From contig NZ_AUMA01000008.1 in NCBI RefSeq assembly GCF_000422565.1, positions 230,978 through 294,977 on the forward strand: 64,000 nucleotides of DNA. The letters are read 5' to 3'. Under the pieces are notes generated by a model that was not told the origin of the DNA, ran no database searches, and saw only the letters and a program-made list of their open reading frames with translations. The position numbers and the translations under genes were made by a program. The stretch comes from Desulfovibrio aminophilus DSM 12254. Lineage in GTDB: Bacteria; Desulfobacterota; Desulfovibrionia; Desulfovibrionales; Desulfovibrionaceae. This document shows positions 25,241 through 34,910 of the stretch, one piece after another (position 1 is the first letter of the stretch; every line of letters starts with the position of its first letter).

Positions 25241-25956
25241 AAAAAATATACACTGCCGTGGAGTCGGTCAAACCGCGCGCGGCGAACCCCACGCTCTACC
25301 AGTCCGCAGCCAGGGGGGAGCGTTCCACGGAGTCCTACGGAGGTGTCTCCCAGGAGGTAGTCCGGGCAATCTCCGCCCCTGGCGATTCAAATATAGACGA
25401 TTCCACATCCGGCGGCAAGGAAGTGTTCCAGCCCAGCCGGGAGGATGTCCGGCTGGCGGACGAGGCGCTCGCAAGCGATGTGCGGGAATGGAAAAAGACG
25501 GTGGACGCAATCGCCTCATCCGGAAGGCCGCCGTCCGGCCCTCAAAAAATGCTCGGCCAAACGCCGCTTGTGATGCAACTGCTCGGAGCGGACACCGTGA
25601 CCGGAAAGGCCGCCGCCACAGGAGGCATCTACGCCGCCCCCCATCTTTTTGACGGCGCGCATCCCAATATCACGCCGGATTTGCTTCAACAGATTCCGGC
25701 GGCAATGGCGGACCCCATCGCCATCTTTGATTCGGATAATCCGGCCAGCCGCGCCAAAGGCGACTTGGTGTTCATGCTGGGACTGACGGATGCCAACGGG
25801 GCGACACTGGTCGTGCCGGTGGTGTTGAAAGCAACAGGAGAAATTCCAGGATCGCAAATTAATATTATTAAGAGCGCTTATGCCAAAGAGCGCGAAGGTA
25901 TACCGTCAAACACATGGTTTGTGCAAAGCAGCTATAAAAAAATGCCCGCTACATGA
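25241..25956 (+). pseudogene. Cassette A: orphan MuF-C-like C-terminal module
   Basis: Open from before 25241 to a TGA at 25956 (about 238 residues). Order: a divergent entry motif (KIYTAVESVKPRAANPTLYQ); a linker with ESYGGVSQEV and GDSNIDDSTSGGKE; then the MuF-C-like domain (QTPLVMQLLGAD, LLQQIPAAMADPIAIF, DANGATLVVPVVL) ending NTWFVQSSYKK. No start codon with a ribosome site is seen, so it reads as a headless C-terminus, displaced from a larger protein. Of all units it is the only one whose domain is intact in one frame. What the domain does is not established. Confidence 0.6.
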
Positions 25957-25968
25957 ACGGGCATAAAT

Positions 25969-26027
25969 GGAAGCATTGGACTGCCAGCGCCGGGGTCTAT
26001 TTCCCCTTTACTCCAGCCAATGCCTCC
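25969..26027. repeat. Cassette-boundary hairpin 2 (A/B)
   Basis: GGAAGCATTGGACTG pairs with CAGCCAATGCCTCC (one mismatch, one bulge); inner stem GGGG/CCCC. A smaller hairpin, ATGCCCG/CGGGCAT, overlaps the stop of cassette A at 25942-25964. Confidence 0.65.
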
Positions 26028-26031
26028 AAAA

Positions 26032-26567
26032 ATAAGCTATACACGGAAGCCGATCTTGTCAAGCTGCGCGAGGCGAACCCCACGCTGTACCAAAACGGTA
26101 TCGGGGCTAACGCAAAACAGCGTTTAGAAGAAGACGCGGCACGGTTTGCTGAAGAGCTGGATCGCTCTGCCGTTGACGCCAAAAAGGATCGCAGCTCGAA
26201 TATTCGGATCATGCGGACCCCCTTTGTGTTACATCGGGGCGAAGCCGCTAGACCTTGTGATTACCGCCGGAAAGCTCAGTCGGCTAATGAAGGAACACCC
26301 CGAGGTATAGCTTGGAGTAGCAAAGCAGATACCCCGGGCCATGGATGACCCGATCATGATTTTTGACAGCGCCACTCAGCCGGAGCGGCTTGTCGTGATG
26401 CTCGGCCTTAAAGGGGAGAATGGGCAGACGGTTATGGTGCTGGTGGAGTTCGACGTTCACAAGGACAGAACGTTCGTCAATCTGGTCACGTAGGTTTATG
26501 GAAACAAGCGCGCCTAGTTTCTAGACCAGATCACCAACGGGAAGCTCCGGTATCAGGACAAAAAATG
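26032..26567 (+). pseudogene. Cassette B: broken MuF-C-like module, near-duplicate of cassette D
   Basis: Begins LYTEADLVKLREANPTLYQ, then a linker different from A and C (GANAKQRLEEDAARFAEELD), then the domain. The frame is lost after IMRTPFVLH (about 26220-26245) and resumes as IGAKPLDLVITAGKLSRL. Three in-frame TAG codons follow at 26308, 26491 and 26515. Cassette D has the same frameshift but none of these stops, and the two are otherwise nearly identical over about 530 bp. The frameshift therefore predates the duplication and B has decayed further since. Confidence 0.75.
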
Positions 26568-26570
26568 AGC

Positions 26571-26623
26571 CGTTCGTGGGCGAACCAACACGGGCTCCAA
26601 TTGCCCCCGGGGCGTCCACGAAC
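26571..26623. repeat. Cassette-boundary hairpin 3 (B/C)
   Basis: GTTCGTGGGCG (26572-26582) pairs with CGTCCACGAAC (26613-26623), one G-T. Inner stem GGG/CCC around CTCCAATTG. An outer AGC/GCT extends the stem. Confidence 0.7.
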
Positions 26624-26635
26624 CAGCTATAAACA

Positions 26636-27420
26636 TAGGATATACTCCGAGAGTGATCTTGTCAAGCCGCGCGGGGTGAACCCCACGCTGTACCAGTCCG
26701 CAGCCAGGGGGGAGCGTTCCATGGAGTCCTACGGAGGTGTCTCCCAGGAGGTCATCCGGGCAATCTCCGTCCCTGGCGATTCAAATATAGACGATTCCAC
26801 GTCCGGCGGCAAGGAACTGTTCCAGCCCAGCCGGGAGGATGTCCGGCTGGCGGACGAGGCGCTCGCAAGCGACGCGGAAGGCTGGGGGAGAAGCGTTGAC
26901 CGATATGTCAACGGGACATTGGTCAGAACACGTCCGGTGACCATGCTGCGGCAAACGCCCTTGGTCCTGCAGATGCTGGGGGCGCGAAATCTGCCTATCC
27001 GCATGCTTTACGGCGTTATGGACAAGGTTCTCTCCGGGAAGCACAACCTTCCAGCCGAGTTGGTGAAACAGATCCCGGCGGCGATGGCTGATCCCATCAT
27101 GGTGTTCAAAACGGATTCACAGACCGCCATATCCGATCTCACCATGATGCTTGAGTTGAAAGACGCACACGGCGCAACAGTCGTCGTGCCCGTGGTTTTG
27201 GCGCGCGAAGGTTCCAAGGGCTACAAGTCTGAACCTTGTGCCCAGCATGTACGTCAAGAATTATGAGGAGACGAAATCCCCGCGGAACGATTGGTTCCTG
27301 GAGCAGATAGAAAAAGGAAGGCTGCGCTACATAAACAATACGAAAAGTCACGAATGGGCGGGCTCTGTCGGGCGCCAATTGCCCGCAGGAGGGACGCCGC
27401 CATTCGCGACTGAAAAAAGC
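26636..27420 (+). pseudogene. Cassette C: MuF-C-like module with late frameshift
   Basis: Starts IYSESDLVKPRGVNPTLYQ, carries the same linker family as A (ESYGGVSQEV, GDSNIDDSTSGGKE, REDVRLADEALASD), then TPLVLQMLGARNLPIRML, ELVKQIPAAMADPIMVF and DAHGATVVVPVVL. The frame reaches a stop at 27266, but the matching C-terminus (MYVKNYEETKSPRNDWFLEQ, then KGRLRYINN) continues in another frame from about 27238, so there is a frameshift near 27225-27240. The end reads out of frame into cassette D. Confidence 0.7.
27346..27411. repeat. Cassette-boundary hairpin 4 (C/D)
   Basis: AGTCACGAATGGC-type left arm (27346-27358) pairs with GCCATTCGCGACT (27399-27411) with one A-C mismatch. Inner stem GGGC/GCCC flanks GCCAATT. 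Confidence 0.7.
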
Positions 27421-28023
27421 TATACACGGAAGCCGATCTTGTCAAGCTGCGCGAGGCGAACCCCACGCTGTACCAAAACGGTATCGGGGCTAACGCAAAA
27501 CAGCGTTTAGAAGAAGACGCGGCACGGTTTGCTGAAGAGCTGGATCGCTCTGCCGTTGACGCCAAAAAGGATCGCAGCTCGAATATTCGGATCATGCGGA
27601 CCCCCTTTGTGTTACATCGGGGCGAAGCCGCTAGACCTTGTGATTACCGCCGGAAAGCTCAGTCGGCTAATGAAGGAACACCCCGTGGTATCGCTTGGAG
27701 TAGCAAAGCAGATACCCCGGGCCATGGATGACCCGATCATGATTTTTGACAGCGCCACTCAGCCGGAGCGGCTTGTCGTGATGTTCGGCCTTAAAGGGGA
27801 GAATGGGCAGACGGTTATGGTGCTGGTGGAGCTCGACGTTCACAAGGACAGAACGTTCGTCAATCTGGTCACGTCGGTTTATGGAAACAAGCCCGCCTGG
27901 TTTCTAGACCAGATCACCAACGGGAAGCTCCGGTATCAGGACAAAAAACAAAAGCCGCGCGTGGGTGAACCAACACAGGCTGCAATTGCCCCCGGGTGCT
28001 CCAAGCAACGGCTTTGGTCATAA
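27418..28023 (+). pseudogene. Cassette D: frameshifted MuF-C-like module
   Basis: KLYTEADLVKLREANPTLYQ, linker GANAKQRLEEDAARFAEELD, frameshift after IMRTPFVLH, then IGAKPLDLVITAGKL, VAKQIPRAMDDPIMIF, ENGQTVMVLVELDVHKD and AWFLDQITNGKLRYQDKK. It is a near-identical copy of cassette B that lacks B's three stop codons. Its end is out of frame with cassette E. Confidence 0.75.
27951..28015. repeat. Cassette-boundary hairpin 5 (D/E)
   Basis: AAAGCCG (27951-27957) pairs with CGGCTTT (28009-28015). After a small internal loop, GC and TGGG pair with GC and TCCA on the other side. Inner stem GGC/GCC around TGCAATT. Confidence 0.6.
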
Positions 28024-28414
28024 AATGTACTCCGAGAGTGATCTTGTCAAGCTGCGCGAGGTGAACCCCACGCTGTACCAGTCCGCAGCCAGGGGGGAGC
28101 GTTCCATGGAGTCCTACGGAGGTGTCTCCCAGGAGGTCATCCGGGCAATCTCCGCCCCTGGCGATTCAAATATAGACGATTCCACGTCCGGCGACAATGC
28201 GCTCGCAAAAGAAGGCCGTGATTGGGCGCGCACTTCCAGGCTCCGATTGCCTGGGGCGAACCCACGCGCAATCACGACAGGACAGAGAATATATACTGAC
28301 GCGGATTTGGTCAAACCGCGCGACGCGGACCCCGGGCAGGGCCCCGGCATCGGCTTGGAGGCCGTGCGTGCGATCCTGGCCCAGCTCCAGGAGGCGGCGG
28401 AGACGAAAGGGTGA
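28024..28414 (+). pseudogene. Cassette E: truncated entry segment joined to a second entry segment
   Basis: MYSESDLVKLREVNPTLYQ, ESYGGVSQEV and GDSNIDDSTSG match cassettes A and C, then the sequence jumps to DWARTSRLRLPGANPR and a further entry motif IYTDADLVKPRDADPG, ending GLEAVRAILAQLQEAAETKG and a stop at 28414. No MuF-C-like domain follows. The unit is thus a deletion fusion or the original 3' end of an entry segment. Confidence 0.6.
28217..28276. repeat. Cassette-boundary hairpin 6 (inside E)
   Basis: CGTGATTGGGCG (28217-28228) pairs with CGCGCAATCACG (28265-28276), one mismatch. Compared with hairpin 1, the left arm has GTG for GGG and the right arm CAC for CCC, a compensating double change. 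Inner stem CCAG/CTGG is retained. Confidence 0.7.
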
Positions 28415-28529
28415 ATGTCGCCCATGACGGGCACACGGCCGTGCTTTCGCTGTACCATTTCGGGGGGGGCGGGAAACATGGTTGCCGACGGGATGGAAGG
28501 ACGATGCCTCCGGTGCCTCCGGTGGGGGT

Positions 28530-28814
28530 TATGGCCCATCCGGCGCTACGCTCGCCGGGCCTATGCGTACTCGTCCAGGCGAGGGAGCGGAGGCGTCGTC
28601 CTCCGAATCCGCTTCCGATTCCCAGGATGGAGCGGGAACGACTTCTGATGAAGCTATAACGCCTCTCGGATCGGACGGCAAGCCCCTGTTCCATGAGGCC
28701 TTGTCCGACAAATCCCCCCGCGCGGCCGTCACCTTCCTGGACGACGGCCGGGCCCTGATCCGGCTGTTCACGTCCGCCGATCCCACCTCCGTGATCCACG
28801 AGGCCGGGCACGTA
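28530..28814 (+). pseudogene. Truncated phage polyvalent-protein fragment with metallopeptidase HEAGH
   Basis: In one frame: a Ser/Ala/Gly-rich linker, then ALSDKSPRAAVTFLDDGRAL, IRLFTSADPTS and VIHEAGH. The HExxH-type motif and the preceding segment resemble the zincin-like region of large phage polyvalent proteins. The homology stops right after HEAGH, where the reverse-strand RNase gene begins at its stop codon (28815), so the rest of the domain has been lost. A run of eight G residues upstream (near 28461) may mark a further frameshift. Confidence 0.65.
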
Positions 28815-30869
28815 TCAGCCTTCGTGGGCCTCCAGGACCTTCAGCTCGTTGGTCAGGGGATCGACGCGGCCGAAGACGAGGTCGAAGCGCTGGCCGGGGT
28901 AGAGCTTGTCCCCAAGCATGTGGCGCGGGGCGCGCACGTTGATCTGGAGCTGGGGCAGGGCCAGGGTGGGGTAGGGCCCGGAGTCGTCCACCAGCACGGC
29001 GGGGTGCGGGGTGCGGCCGTGCTGGGCCAGGAAGAGCAGCTTCCAGTAGCGCGGGCGGTAGCGTTGGATCACGGACACGGCCTGGATGCGGCCCGAGAGG
29101 TTGGGCAGCAGGGCTTCCAGGGCCTCGCGGTCCAGCCGGGGCGCGCCGGTGGCCAGGAACGAGGAGGCCTGGGCCATGTTGATCAGGTCGGTGTAGCGCC
29201 GGATGGGCGAGGAGATCGGGCTGTAGGCCGGGACGCCCAGGGCCGCATGGCGGCGGGGCGCGACCTCCAGGCTCGGCGGGGTGAGCAGCTTGACCGCCGC
29301 GAAGATGTCCGAGGGTTCGCTGAAGACGCCGGCCGCCTCCGGGGGCAGGGCGATGTCCTGGGTGCGGTGCAGCAGCGGCACGCCGCGTTCCCGGGCCCAG
29401 GCGGCCATGCCCGCGTTGGCCAGGATCATGAACTCGCTGATGAGCAGTTCGGCGCGCGGGTGGGGCTCCTTGACCTCCACGGACACGCGCACGTCGCGGC
29501 CCGAGCCTTCCAGGATCACCTCCGGGTCGGGCCGCTGGATCACCGAGGCCCCGTCCTCCACGCGCCGGGCCAGCCGCTTCTCGGCCAGCTCCAAGGCCAG
29601 GGCCAGGCGGGGATCATCTCCCCGCTCCAGGGCCGTCTCGGCGTCGGCGTAGGAGACGTTCGCCGCCACGCGGACGAAGGTCAGGCGCGGCTCCACGGAC
29701 AACAGCAGGCTCCGCTCGTCCAGGCGCATCTCCACCAGCAGCGCGGCCCGCGTCTCTCCGGCCCGCAGGCTGAAGAGGTCCGTGCCCAGGGCCTCGGGCA
29801 TCATGTGGCTCGTGCCCTCGGGCAGATAGAGGCTCGTGGCCCGGGAGAACACGGCCTGGTCCAGGGGGGAGCCGAAGGCCCAGGTCACGGTGGGGCAGGC
29901 CAGGGCGATCCACAGGCGGTAGCCGCCGGATTCGCGTTCGATGTGGAAGGCGTCGTCGATGTCCCGGGTGGTGGGCGCGTCGATGCTCACCAGGGGCAGC
30001 GGCTCGGGCTCCCGGCGCGCCGCCTCGAAGACCCGGCGCTGGTCTTCCATTTGTCCCGCGAAGTCGGAACTCCAGGCGTCGCCCCAGGCGAAGCCCGCCT
30101 CGTCCAGCAGGGAGTTGTGATGCGGCTCCACCGCGCCCCAGGCCTCGGCCAGGAGCAGGGCCAGGTGCGGGTGGTCGGGCAGGCCTTTGCGCAGGGTTTC
30201 CCAGAGCTTGGCGTCGCGTTCGTCCAGGGACTTGGCCAGGACCGAACGGAGCAGGCCGCGCAGGCGTTCGGCCACGTCCTCGTCCATCGGCGGCAGGGCC
30301 GGACCCTGGCCTCCCCGGCGGCGCTCCCAGAGGGCCTTGAACAGGGCCTGCCCGCCGTCCACCAGCCGTTCCCGTTCGCGGGCCTCGTTCTGCTGGTTCA
30401 AGCGGGCGTCGACCTTTTCCGCCGGATGGATCTCGAAATCCGGGGGCTGGAACTTGAAATGCGTTTTGGCCGCCAGCAGGGCCCGCCCCATGGCCGCGAT
30501 CTCGTCCGGTCCGGGTTTTTCCCAGATCAGCCCGGCGAACCAATCCACCGGGGCCGTGTCCACCTCGCCCTGGGCCATCTCCCAGATTTCCATGGCGTTG
30601 ACCCGGGATTCCAGTTCCTCGCGGCGCTTGTGATGCTCGGTCAGACGGTCGAGCATCTCCTGCCGTCCTGCTTGGCCGGGATATTCCGGCCCGGTCCAGG
30701 GCAGAATCCGGGCGGCGGGCAGGACCGTCTCCCGCTTGGTGTGGGTGTACAGGCGCAGGCGTCCCGAGGTCTCCTCCTGGACCCAGGCCAGATGGACCTG
30801 GTTGCCTTGCAGAAATTCGACCACGCAGCCGGGATGGATGAACCCGCCGATCTTGGGGGGCTTGGGCAT
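28815..30869 (-). CDS. RNB-domain exoribonuclease (RNase II/R-like)
   Basis: 684 residues. Catalytic RNB signature SIDAPTTRDIDDAFHIE with the metal-binding aspartates, plus PISSPIRRYTDLINMAQ toward the end. The N-terminus lacks a recognisable pair of cold-shock domains (the opening GCVVEFLQGNQVHLAWVQEE may be one degenerate OB fold), so this is a shorter relative of RNase R. Start at 30869 has AAGAGAG upstream; an in-frame extension to 31043 has no support. Its 3' end is exactly where the phage-derived island begins, so the last residues could have been altered by that event. Confidence 0.85.
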   Translation of the reverse strand: MPKPPKIGGFIHPGCVVEFLQGNQVHLAWVQEETSGRLRLYTHTKRETVLPAARILPWTGPEYPGQAGRQEMLDRLTEHHKRREELESRVNAMEIWEMAQGEVDTAPVDWFAGLIWEKPGPDEIAAMGRALLAAKTHFKFQPPDFEIHPAEKVDARLNQQNEARERERLVDGGQALFKALWERRRGGQGPALPPMDEDVAERLRGLLRSVLAKSLDERDAKLWETLRKGLPDHPHLALLLAEAWGAVEPHHNSLLDEAGFAWGDAWSSDFAGQMEDQRRVFEAARREPEPLPLVSIDAPTTRDIDDAFHIERESGGYRLWIALACPTVTWAFGSPLDQAVFSRATSLYLPEGTSHMMPEALGTDLFSLRAGETRAALLVEMRLDERSLLLSVEPRLTFVRVAANVSYADAETALERGDDPRLALALELAEKRLARRVEDGASVIQRPDPEVILEGSGRDVRVSVEVKEPHPRAELLISEFMILANAGMAAWARERGVPLLHRTQDIALPPEAAGVFSEPSDIFAAVKLLTPPSLEVAPRRHAALGVPAYSPISSPIRRYTDLINMAQASSFLATGAPRLDREALEALLPNLSGRIQAVSVIQRYRPRYWKLLFLAQHGRTPHPAVLVDDSGPYPTLALPQLQINVRAPRHMLGDKLYPGQRFDLVFGRVDPLTNELKVLEAHEG

Positions 30870-31037
30870 GTCGCTCTCTTTGCAGAAAGGGTGAGGGAAT
30901 CGCTGTTCGCGTCCAGGGGTAGCGCCCGGCCGAAAGCAGGTCAAGCCGCGGCGCCGGCATCCCATAGCCCATGAGGGGACGGAGGTCCAGGCGGACGTGT
31001 GGCGGTGAACGGGAAAAAAACGCGGCGCGGCGGGCGG

Positions 31038-31065
31038 TTGCATTTTTCATTGCATGAGGTATGGT
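31038..31065 (+). promoter_or_regulatory. Possible sigma-70 promoter upstream of the DksA-type gene
   Basis: TTGCAT (31038-31043) and TATGGT (31060-31065) are separated by 16 bases in an otherwise GC-rich region. This would produce a leader of about 230 bases before the zinc-finger gene at 31300. Confidence 0.4.
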
Positions 31066-31104
31066 AAGGACGAATCCGAACGACATTCCCCAGGAAAACG
31101 AACG

Positions 31105-31194
31105 ATGATGCAAACGCGCCGCATGCATGACGCCGGGATGAGCCCGGCTGTCCAGGAGAAGCTCCTCTTCGCGCAGAAGGGGGCCCTCGTGTAG
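31105..31194 (+). CDS. Possible 29-residue leader ORF
   Basis: ATG-ATG at 31105 opens a short frame (MMQTRRMHDAGMSPAVQE, then KLLFAQKGALV) that stops 26 bases before an intrinsic terminator. An AGGA lies nine bases before the ATG. The arrangement promoter, small ORF, terminator, gene would suit attenuation, but codon content gives no independent support and it may be chance. Confidence 0.3.
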   Translation: MMQTRRMHDAGMSPAVQEKLLFAQKGALV

Positions 31195-31220
31195 CGCGCT
31201 TTTTTGGAGAACGCCCGCAC

Positions 31221-31266
31221 GAAGGCCCCTCGTTCCGGTCAGCCGGAGGAGGGGTCTTCTTTTTTT
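31221..31266 (+). terminator. Rho-independent terminator in the leader of the DksA-type gene
   Basis: GAAGGCCCCTC pairs with GAGGGGTCTTC (one G-T) with an inner CCGG/CCGG stem, followed by seven T. It lies upstream of, and in the same direction as, the zinc-finger gene, so either it ends a short upstream transcript or it is a conditional attenuator. Confidence 0.8.
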
Positions 31267-31299
31267 GTCCGCGACGAACAACCGGAAAAGGAGGAAGTC

Positions 31300-31644
31300 A
31301 TGACCGCGGAACAGTTGTCGAGATTGCGAGAAATCGTGGAGGACGAGATTCGGGAGATCCGGCAGGCGCTGGATGCCTGGAGGGCCTGCAACGGGCTGGA
31401 CGAGAACGGTGATCGCCGGGTGGAGGACTGCGCCTCGCGCGTGGTCTACATCGGCTGGAAGGAGAAGACGGAAGGCCGCCTGACCGAGCTGCGCCTTCTC
31501 TTGGACCGCATGGACGAGGACGAGTTCGGCATATGCGAGGAATGCGGCGAGGACATTCCCTGGAGACGGCTGGAGCTTCTGCCCGCCACCACCCATTGCA
31601 CACGCTGCATGACGCGCTTGGAGTCCGCCGCGCACGGGGCATGA
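31300..31644 (+). CDS. DksA/TraR-family zinc-finger protein
   Basis: 114 residues: N-terminal helical hairpin (about residues 1-75) and C-terminal zinc finger CEECGEDIPWRRLELLPATT with CTRC closing the site. DksA-type proteins enter the RNA polymerase secondary channel and modify the stringent response. The coiled-coil tip here reads RVEDCASRVVY and lacks a clear DxxDxA motif, so it may be a DksA-like relative rather than functional DksA. GGAGGA supports the ATG; a longer frame upstream overlaps the terminator and is rejected. Confidence 0.85.
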   Translation: MTAEQLSRLREIVEDEIREIRQALDAWRACNGLDENGDRRVEDCASRVVYIGWKEKTEGRLTELRLLLDRMDEDEFGICEECGEDIPWRRLELLPATTHCTRCMTRLESAAHGA

Positions 31645-31661
31645 CGGCCGTGGTCCGGTTC

Positions 31662-31710
31662 ACGGAGCGGCCGTCGCGGTGCAACAACCGTGGCGGCCGC
31701 TCCGTTTTTT
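31662..31710 (+). terminator. Strong rho-independent terminator after the DksA-type gene
   Basis: An 18-bp stem (ACGGAGCGGCCG perfectly paired with CGGCCGCTCCGT, plus a six-pair extension) is followed by six T. It stops plus-strand transcription before the convergent AICAR transformylase gene. Confidence 0.9.
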
Positions 31711-31714
31711 CGTC

Positions 31715-32989
31715 CTAGTGGCGGAAGGAACGCTGGCCGGTGAAGACCATGGCCACCTGGGGGGCGGCTTCGTTCACGGCCTGGATGACCTCGAAGTCCC
31801 GGATGGAGCCGCCGGGCTGGGCGATGGCGGTGACACCGGAGGCGATGAGCAGGTCCACGCCGTCGCGGAAGGGGAAGAATCCATCGGACACGGCCGCGGA
31901 ACCGGGCAGGCCGCCCCGGGCCTCACTGGCGCGGGCCTCGATGTCGGCCAGCTTTTGGGCCAGGGCCTTGTCATCGCGGCCCTTGAGCCGCAACTCGTAG
32001 ATGGACAGGTTCAGTTCCCGGAAGGCCAGCAGGTCGGCGTACTTGGTGTGGGCCTTGGCGATGGTCAGGTCCACGCAGCCCACGCGGTCCTGTTCGCCCG
32101 TGCCGATGGCCGTGGTCACTCCGTCGCGGACCATGAGGATGGAATTGGAGGTCACGCCCGCCTCCACGGCCCAGGCGAAGAGCAGATCCTCGGCCTCGGC
32201 CTTGGTGGGCTTGCGCGCCGCGAAGTGGTTGCCGTCCTTCTCGGCCGTGGCCGGGATGAAGTCGGCGGCGTCCAGGATGCGGTTGCGGAAGGAGAACTGG
32301 AGCACGACCCCGCCGTCCATGAGGGACTTCACGTCCAGGAAGGGCTCGCGGGAGAGCCCGGCCAGATCCGCGATGCCGGGAATGCGCAGAATGCGCAGGT
32401 TCTTGCGCTTCTTGAGGATGTCCACCGCGCCGGACTCGTAGTCCGGGGCCGCCACCACCTCGAAGTAGGCCGAGTCGATGTGTTCGGCGGTGGCCTTGTC
32501 CAAGGGACGGTTGACCACGATGGCCCCGCCGAAGGCCGCGATGCGGTCGGACATGTGGGCCCGCTCCAGGGCGACGGCCAGGCCCTCATCGCTCCAGGCC
32601 GCGCCGCAGGGGTTGTTGTGCTTGAGGATCACGGCGGCGGGCTTGGCCGAAAGGTACTGGAGGATGTTCAGACCGTTGTCCACGTCCGTGAGGTTGATCT
32701 TGCCCGGGTGCTTGCCGGACTGGATCATGTGCTCCTCGGTGAGAGCGGAGACCAGACCCTTGCCCGGACCCCGGAAGGCCACACCGCCCACGGAGAGTCC
32801 GCCTTCCTTGAGTTCATAGAGCGCGGCGGGCTGGTCCGGGTTCTCGCCGTAACGCAGGCCCAGGGTTTCGTCGCCGATGCGCCAGGTGCGCTTGTGGAAG
32901 ACCAGTTCCTGGTCCCCGAGGGTCAGGCGCATCTCCGCGGGAAAGGGATCCTGCTGCAGGGTGGAGTACATCTTTTTGAGGTCGCTCAT
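31715..32989 (-). CDS. purH: AICAR transformylase (stand-alone C-terminal PurH domain)
   Basis: 424 residues homologous to the AICARFT half of PurH: LGLRYGENPDQPAALYE near the N-terminus, HNNPCGAAWSDEGLAVALER, and SDGFFPFRDGVDLLIASGV with AQPGGSIRD near the end. It adds the formyl group from 10-formyl-THF to AICAR, the step before IMP cyclohydrolase (encoded at 20862). GGAG lies seven bases before the ATG. The gene stands alone on the minus strand. The separate placement of the two halves is a lineage feature of sulfate reducers, as far as I recall. Confidence 0.93.
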   Translation of the reverse strand: MSDLKKMYSTLQQDPFPAEMRLTLGDQELVFHKRTWRIGDETLGLRYGENPDQPAALYELKEGGLSVGGVAFRGPGKGLVSALTEEHMIQSGKHPGKINLTDVDNGLNILQYLSAKPAAVILKHNNPCGAAWSDEGLAVALERAHMSDRIAAFGGAIVVNRPLDKATAEHIDSAYFEVVAAPDYESGAVDILKKRKNLRILRIPGIADLAGLSREPFLDVKSLMDGGVVLQFSFRNRILDAADFIPATAEKDGNHFAARKPTKAEAEDLLFAWAVEAGVTSNSILMVRDGVTTAIGTGEQDRVGCVDLTIAKAHTKYADLLAFRELNLSIYELRLKGRDDKALAQKLADIEARASEARGGLPGSAAVSDGFFPFRDGVDLLIASGVTAIAQPGGSIRDFEVIQAVNEAAPQVAMVFTGQRSFRH

Positions 32990-33159
32990 GGGCTGCTCCA
33001 GGTTTGTCTGACGTGGGACGCCTCCATAGCACAGGCCGCTTCGGCGGGCAAACGGCCCACCCGGCCGGGCCCGGCAGATAGTCGTTGGCGGTCCCTGGTC
33101 TTTCTGTTATGAGAGATTCGGCCTTGCGCCGATCATTCAGGCAGGGAGCGACAACGAGC

Positions 33160-34900
<1,741 letters not shown>

Positions 34901-34910
34901 GAATCTCACG

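Larger units (their letters stand above)
24803..28814 (+). mobile_element. Decayed phage-derived island: tandem MuF-C-like cassette array plus truncated polyvalent protein
   Basis: Between the plsY upstream region and the last bases of the RNB RNase gene lies about 4 kb of lower-GC sequence. It is made of repeated, mostly broken coding modules, all on the plus strand. Each unit begins with a YTEADLVKLREANPTLYQ-type sequence and most end in a domain with TPLVLQMLGA, LVKQIPAAMADPIMVF and DAHGATVVVPVVL. I recognise this as the MuF C-terminal domain of phage polyvalent proteins. The last piece contains a metallopeptidase-type HEAGH and stops abruptly at 28814, the base before the RNase stop codon. 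No integrase, portal or capsid gene is visible. The left edge is set by a faint copy of the repeat and is approximate. Confidence 0.65.

Noticed and set aside
25173..28276. Boundary hairpins as canonical integron attC sites
   Set aside because: The attC core motifs (RYYYAAC and GTTRRRY) are not found at the expected places and no integron integrase is in the window, so only an analogy in shape is claimed.
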